Source: a virus
Virus record (IMG/VR): IMGVR_UViG_3300015360_000170
Coordinates: 1-26,561 of that record
DNA length: 26,561 bases
Direction: 5' to 3' (one strand)
A model generated the notes under the pieces. It was not told the origin of the DNA, ran no database searches, and saw only the letters and a list, made by a program, of their open reading frames with translations. A program made the position numbers and the translations under genes. Every line of letters starts with the position of its first letter. Position 1 is the first letter of the stretch. Of this stretch, positions 22,840-26,561 are shown one piece after another.

Positions 22840-24312
22840 ATGGAATTTCAGATTGATAAAAAACTATTCTTAAAAAATAGATTAGTAACTCTATTGGATA
22901 GTCTTACAAACGAATCCTATATTTCCTCTATTTGTGAAAAATATATACATCTACTAAATGAAGGGTCTAAACCTTCTCATCTAGTAGAAAGCCTACTAAA
23001 CGAACTAAATCAGTTTAATTGGAACAACGATATAAATTCATTTATAATGGGAGTATCTAAAGTAGTTAATGAGAACAGCTGCAGTTATTCTGTTGCTAAT
23101 TTTATTAAAACTTACGGCTTTGATTCTCAATCATCTATTGATGGTGAATTTAAAGAGAGATTAAATAGATTAGCTTCATCTTTAAATGAAAGTGATCTAA
23201 GAAAAGAAATTAAGTTCGGAGAACTAAACTTTTATTCTGATATAGTACCAGAATTTAGATATGTAGTTGAGACTGCATATAGATCAGACAACGAAAACCC
23301 TTCTTTGGCTAATGCCAACATCAAAACACCAATAGTACCTATGATAGAATATAAAGACGGCTTTATGTTCCACTTAGCTAATGAGAATTATTACTTTGAA
23401 CCACACAACAATTTACTAGAGGTTCATAATGGTTTCCCTGACGACCAACAATATCTAAAATTAGTTGAAGCGTCTAAGAAATTTAAAATGACTAAAGAAA
23501 GTGCCAATTATAATTCAGATATATCTAACTTAGCTATTAGCATTAAGTATCTAAATGGTGAACCACAAGTAAACATTAACGGTAAAGTCCTAAAAGTTGA
23601 TGAAAGTTTAAGAGATAACATGATATACTCTACAGGTATAGCTCAAGTAGAACTTAACAGCATCAATTTAGCTGTATTTTTAGCTGAGAACTATCATAGA
23701 TTTGTTGAATTAGATTTCGCACAAACTATTAGTAGTGAGTTAAACGAATCTAATTCTGTTACATTCTTTAAGTTAGGATCAGAGACTAAGGTAATAAGCT
23801 ACAACAAATACACCCAGAACACTAACACTAAAACTTTCACAGACATCAACGAGTGTGTTGATTATGTTAATAGTTATACAGGTTATAATATGTATGAGTC
23901 TTTGGATAACATGTTCGGCAATGAAACAGTTGACTTAACTAAGTTCAAAGAAGCTAAAGAAATATTATTAGAGCAAATGTCTAATCTAGTTAAAAACAAA
24001 CAAAAACTAGAAAATTCTGGACTAGTAACAGAAAATAAAGAAATTTCTTCTGCACATGAAATGGTATCAAGTAAAATATCATTAGTTAAATCCAAGATAA
24101 TGAGACTTAATCAGCAACTAGGAATCAGAGAAAGTTTTGAAGAAGATTCATATATTAAAGTAAGAGTTATAGGTAGATACAGATCTATACCTGTAGGTGC
24201 TATTGTTAAGGTTGACGAATCTGCATTTACTTTAGCTTTAACTGAAAATCCAGTAGAAGCTTGGATGGATGGAGAAAAAATCTTTATACCTAAGAAGTTC
24301 TTAGCAATATAA
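22840..24312 (+). CDS. Large hypothetical (probable structural or capsid-associated) protein
   Basis: This 490-residue protein is one I do not recognise. Residues 1-100 are helical (repeated short leucine-rich helices). The middle (about 150-340) is rich in short strands with Asn/Ser, as in many virion proteins. Residues about 365-435 form a charged helix likely to coil. The last 55 residues (YIKVRVIGRYRSIPVGAIVKV...) look like a small SH3-like barrel. There is no enzymatic motif, signal peptide or membrane segment. Position between a gp15-like gene and the sigma factor suggests a late or virion role; this is inference only. Confidence 0.6.
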   Translation: MEFQIDKKLFLKNRLVTLLDSLTNESYISSICEKYIHLLNEGSKPSHLVESLLNELNQFNWNNDINSFIMGVSKVVNENSCSYSVANFIKTYGFDSQSSIDGEFKERLNRLASSLNESDLRKEIKFGELNFYSDIVPEFRYVVETAYRSDNENPSLANANIKTPIVPMIEYKDGFMFHLANENYYFEPHNNLLEVHNGFPDDQQYLKLVEASKKFKMTKESANYNSDISNLAISIKYLNGEPQVNINGKVLKVDESLRDNMIYSTGIAQVELNSINLAVFLAENYHRFVELDFAQTISSELNESNSVTFFKLGSETKVISYNKYTQNTNTKTFTDINECVDYVNSYTGYNMYESLDNMFGNETVDLTKFKEAKEILLEQMSNLVKNKQKLENSGLVTENKEISSAHEMVSSKISLVKSKIMRLNQQLGIRESFEEDSYIKVRVIGRYRSIPVGAIVKVDESAFTLALTENPVEAWMDGEKIFIPKKFLAI

Positions 24313-24323
24313 AAAGAAAAACA

Positions 24324-25046
24324 ATGACCGTAACAAATATAGACCTCACTAAAAAGACTACAAAGAAGAAGAATGAGAAGATCATAGAGAAAGGTGGTGA
24401 AGTTTATACTGACCTACTAACTAAGGTAGACGTTACTGAAGCAACAAAAAAGATTACAAAGAAGAAAGCCAAGAAAATCCCAGGAAAAAGTGAAAGACAA
24501 AAAAGAGGTGAACTCTATACTGACCTAACCAAAGTTGATGTTACAGAATACGTGGATAATCTTGAGTTTTATAAGGAAATGGTTATATCCAAAGAAAATG
24601 GAGAACTCACAGCTAGAGCTGTAGACTTCTTCATTTTGTTGGCTAATAAGGCTATAAGAAGTTTTCCTTATTCTGATAAAAAGGATAAAGATGATTGTTT
24701 GGCTAATTCTTACCATGACTTTATAAAGTACGCCTTGAAAAACTTTAAACCAGAAAAAACAAATATCGTAGCCTATTGCTCGACATTAGCTTTTAACGGA
24801 TTTATGAAAGGCTGGAATAAACTAAAACCAAAAAAACACAAAGCTATAAAATATGTAGTTTCATTTTTTGGTGAACCTCAATACACCACTTACGATGAAG
24901 AGGATGCAAATGAATACTATGAAAATCTAAAATCATACCATCAGAATAACGAAAAGTATGTAACTTTAGATAGCTATACTGTTTCAAAAAATATTAGTAT
25001 GGATGGTATCATGGAAGACTCTGAAACAGGTATATATAACATATAA
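24324..25046 (+). CDS. 55: Late-transcription sigma factor (T4 gp55-like)
   Basis: This 240-residue protein resembles T4 gp55 (185) from about residue 95: LTARAVDFFILLANKAI, DDCLANSYHDFIKYALKNF, NIVAYCSTLAFNGFMKGWN and KHKAIKYVVSFFG follow gp55's helices (IAMLIAEGLSKRF, QEMIADGIEASIKGL, AYITQACFNAFVQRI). gp55 replaces sigma-70 on host RNA polymerase to read late promoters, together with the clamp. The N-terminal 75 residues are extra: two copies of a GE(V/L)YTDL(L)TKVDVTE segment separated by Lys-rich linkers. The gene lies just upstream of the probable head genes. The GATAAATA elements nearby could be its targets. Family call good, promoter specificity inferred. Confidence 0.75.
   Translation: MTVTNIDLTKKTTKKKNEKIIEKGGEVYTDLLTKVDVTEATKKITKKKAKKIPGKSERQKRGELYTDLTKVDVTEYVDNLEFYKEMVISKENGELTARAVDFFILLANKAIRSFPYSDKKDKDDCLANSYHDFIKYALKNFKPEKTNIVAYCSTLAFNGFMKGWNKLKPKKHKAIKYVVSFFGEPQYTTYDEEDANEYYENLKSYHQNNEKYVTLDSYTVSKNISMDGIMEDSETGIYNI
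24390..24548 (+). repeat. Duplicated peptide module in the sigma-factor N-terminus
   Basis: Residues 23-39 (KGGEVYTDLLTKVDVTE) and 60-75 (KRGELYTDLTKVDVTE) are near-identical, with Lys-rich linkers between and before them. The DNA copies (24390-24440 and 24501-24548) have diverged at many third positions, so the duplication is not recent, or the peptide is under selection. Confidence 0.8.
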
Positions 25047-25060
25047 TCAAAAATTAATCA

Positions 25061-25996
25061 ATGATAATTCCAAATTTTAGTTTGTATTTCGAATCAGAAA
25101 AAGAGATAAGAAAATACTTAAACGAGTCTGATGAAAGTGATGAGGAAAGTGAAGATGCCTTAGCACCAAAGGAAAACGAAGGAGATCCAGATGGGATTGA
25201 ATTAGAAGATTCTGATGATTTATCTGATGGTGATTTTGGTGATGATGGTGATTATGAAAGTACGTTTGGTGATGATGCCATGGACCAAATGGGGCAGCCA
25301 GTTAAACCTAAATTTAATGGTATGGATAGAAATGACCTTTATAGTGTCTATATTGAATTAGTGAAAATTATAAGTAGAAATACAGGTCTAAGAGTAGATG
25401 GAGCTTATGATAAGGAAATGGGTATAAGCTATAATGTTAATATACATAACACTGCTTACTGGAAATTAATAAGAAAGGATACCTTAGTGCCTACTTATAT
25501 TTTAACAGCAGTGCTTGACCCATCAAAACTAATTAATGATCAGAGTCCAAAAAAAGAAGAAGACCCTAGCAATAAAGTAGATCCAGAACAAGAACAACCA
25601 GAAGAATTAGGGGCTGAAGAAACTGGAGGTGAAGAACAAGAAGAAAAAGAGCAGGAAGAACAACCAGAAGAAGAAGAAGTACAAGAAGAAGGATTTCTTT
25701 ATGAAGAAGAAGAGGAAGAAGCTGGAGGAATGGAAGGAGACGAAGGAATGGGAGGAGCTGAAGAAATGGGAGGAGTAGAACCACCACCACCAAGTCCTGA
25801 AGGTGATGGTGAACTTAAAATAGAAGTCTATTGTTTAAACACTAAGAAAAAGAAAAAATTAAAGGCTAATGTAGATGTAGTCTCAAAATATATCAATGAC
25901 TTAGAACAAAAAGTAAAAAACAAAATCTCCAGGGAAAGAACTAAAAAGAATAAAGGAGAAGAAGACTCTAACGCACCAAAAAAATACTTTATATAA
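25061..25996 (+). CDS. Highly acidic low-complexity protein
   Basis: This 311-residue protein has three parts: an acidic Asp/Glu/Ser N-terminus (about 20-90), a folded-looking middle (about 98-165, DRNDLYSVYIELVKIISRN... with WKLIRKDTLVPTYILT), and a Glu/Gly/Pro stretch (about 165-250) with runs such as EEEEEEAGGMEGDEG. It ends in a compact basic region (KKKKKLKANVDVVSKYINDL). No family is recognised. Long acidic proteins of T4-like phages include prohead core/scaffold components and DNA mimics; both are possible given the neighbouring gp4-like gene. The gene itself is purine-rich on the + strand. Confidence 0.65.
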   Translation: MIIPNFSLYFESEKEIRKYLNESDESDEESEDALAPKENEGDPDGIELEDSDDLSDGDFGDDGDYESTFGDDAMDQMGQPVKPKFNGMDRNDLYSVYIELVKIISRNTGLRVDGAYDKEMGISYNVNIHNTAYWKLIRKDTLVPTYILTAVLDPSKLINDQSPKKEEDPSNKVDPEQEQPEELGAEETGGEEQEEKEQEEQPEEEEVQEEGFLYEEEEEEAGGMEGDEGMGGAEEMGGVEPPPPSPEGDGELKIEVYCLNTKKKKKLKANVDVVSKYINDLEQKVKNKISRERTKKNKGEEDSNAPKKYFI

Positions 25997-25999
25997 TAA

Positions 26000-26476
26000 T
26001 TGAAACATATAATACCTAAGTGGGGTAAATGTTTATCAGGAACATTTTCACCGAAAAATAACACCAAATACAACGGAAAATACCCCATCATATATAGGTC
26101 TAGCTTAGAGTTAAGATTTATGAAAATCTGCGATAGTAGTCCTAGCGTTTTATCATGGAGTAGTGAAAGTTATATAGTTAATTATGTTTCTCCTAAAGAC
26201 GGTAAAAGCCACAGGTATTATCCAGATTTTGTTATTAAAGCTAAGAATGCCGATAATTATGTTGAGAATATAGTTATAGAAATTAAACCAGACTCTCAAA
26301 CTAGAGCACCTATACCACCTAGTAATATTAGTAAGAAAGGTCTAATTAATTACAATAAAAAAGTATTAGACTGGTATATTAATAAAGCTAAGTGGGAAGC
26401 AGCTAAAAGAGAATCATCTCTTAATGGATCTAAATTCATGATAATTACTGAGAAATGGTTAAATAATACTAACTAG
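26000..26476 (+). CDS. 4: Head completion nuclease-like protein (T4 gp4-like)
   Basis: This 158-residue protein is near T4 gp4 in length (about 150). GTFSPKNNTKYNGKYPIIYR, then SSLELRFMKICDSSPSVLSW and SESYIVNYVSPKDGKSHRYY follow that family, and YPDFVIK ... IEIKP is a PD-(D/E)xK nuclease core with the Glu, Asp, and E-x-K in the right order. gp4 is added to filled or nearly filled heads and stabilises DNA before tail attachment. The start is TTG at 26000: the previous gene's stop is in the same frame 4 bases upstream and the next in-frame ATG (near 26128) would remove conserved residues. The gap to the upstream gene is only 3 bases. Confidence 0.75.
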   Translation: MKHIIPKWGKCLSGTFSPKNNTKYNGKYPIIYRSSLELRFMKICDSSPSVLSWSSESYIVNYVSPKDGKSHRYYPDFVIKAKNADNYVENIVIEIKPDSQTRAPIPPSNISKKGLINYNKKVLDWYINKAKWEAAKRESSLNGSKFMIITEKWLNNTN

Positions 26477-26479
26477 GTT

Positions 26480-26561
26480 GTGGCTAAAAAAGAATTTCCA
26501 GGATTAAAATCAATACCTGGAGCATTAAAACCAGTAAACGAAAAGTTAAATACTATAAGAA
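26480..26561 (+). CDS. Start of a further gene, 3' end outside window
   Basis: An open frame begins with GTG at 26480 and runs to the end of the window: V/M-AKKEFPGLKSIPGALKPV and nine more residues. It starts 3 bases after the gp4-like stop. In T4 the next gene after 4 is 53 (baseplate wedge); nothing in these 27 residues confirms or denies that. Only an N-terminal fragment is visible. Confidence 0.5.
   Translation, partial: MAKKEFPGLKSIPGALKPVNEKLNTIR

Noticed and set aside
25566-25793. Leucine-rich ORF on the - strand
   Set aside because: Its Leu/Val runs are simply the reverse complement of the Glu/Gly codons of the acidic gene.
1-26561. tRNA genes, CRISPR arrays, insertion sequences, attachment sites
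   Set aside because: No cloverleaf-like segment in any gap, no regularly spaced repeats, no transposase or integrase motifs, and no terminal inverted repeats were seen.

Overview
This window is about 26.5 kb from a large, very A+T-rich, T4-like (myovirus-type) phage genome. Every convincing gene lies on the + strand in tightly packed, often overlapping runs. The replication and recombination genes form a recognisable T4-type core: family B DNA polymerase, a probable sliding clamp, UvsX recombinase, gp41-type helicase, gp47/gp46 nuclease, a gp55-type late sigma factor and a gp4-type head-completion protein. The host is probably a member of the Bacteroidota. Start codons sit behind A-rich leaders with no convincing Shine-Dalgarno sequence. 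Several intergenic gaps carry TTTG or TTG, then 20 bases, then TAnnTTT(G/A), the housekeeping promoter pattern of that phylum. One small basic protein resembles the histone H1-like Hc1 family common there. No tRNA, CRISPR array, insertion sequence, intein or homing endonuclease was seen.

Layout. 1-2685: a large protein entering from the left edge, with a kinase-like D-x-H-x-G-N...D signature, then a small unknown. 2717-4624: an apparent fusion of a covalent nucleotidyltransferase (RNA/DNA ligase-like) domain with an NMN adenylyltransferase-like domain. 4720-13109: a DNA polymerase split in two. The N-terminal half (exonuclease and motif A) and the C-terminal half (motifs B and C) are separated by about 5.5 kb holding a B12-dependent ribonucleotide reductase, a GroES, a PAS-histidine kinase, a second GroES-like protein, a probable clamp, a Lys-rich protein and a zinc-ribbon protein. 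13201-16898: an unknown, a third GroES-like protein, UvsX, a small protein and the replicative helicase. 16909-18714: three unknown proteins. 18689-21568: gp47/gp46 and a small partner ORF. 21655-26561: an Hc1-like protein, then probable late functions (gp15-like tail protein, a large unknown, gp55-like sigma factor, an acidic protein, gp4-like nuclease and the start of another gene).

How it fits together. The reductase supplies deoxynucleotides to a two-piece polymerase, with clamp, helicase and UvsX. gp46/47 and UvsX would support recombination-dependent replication, and the gp55-like factor would switch on the structural genes at the right end. Three co-chaperonins suggest heavy dependence on host GroEL. 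The ligase-NMNAT fusion points to RNA/DNA repair linked to NAD metabolism. A soluble sensor kinase in the middle of the replication genes suggests two-component-type signalling during infection. Six strong hairpins mark operon ends, and three of them overlap candidate promoters for the next operon.

All intergenic gaps are shorter than about 110 bases, and their contents are listed individually. Function calls come from reading motifs by eye, without database searches.
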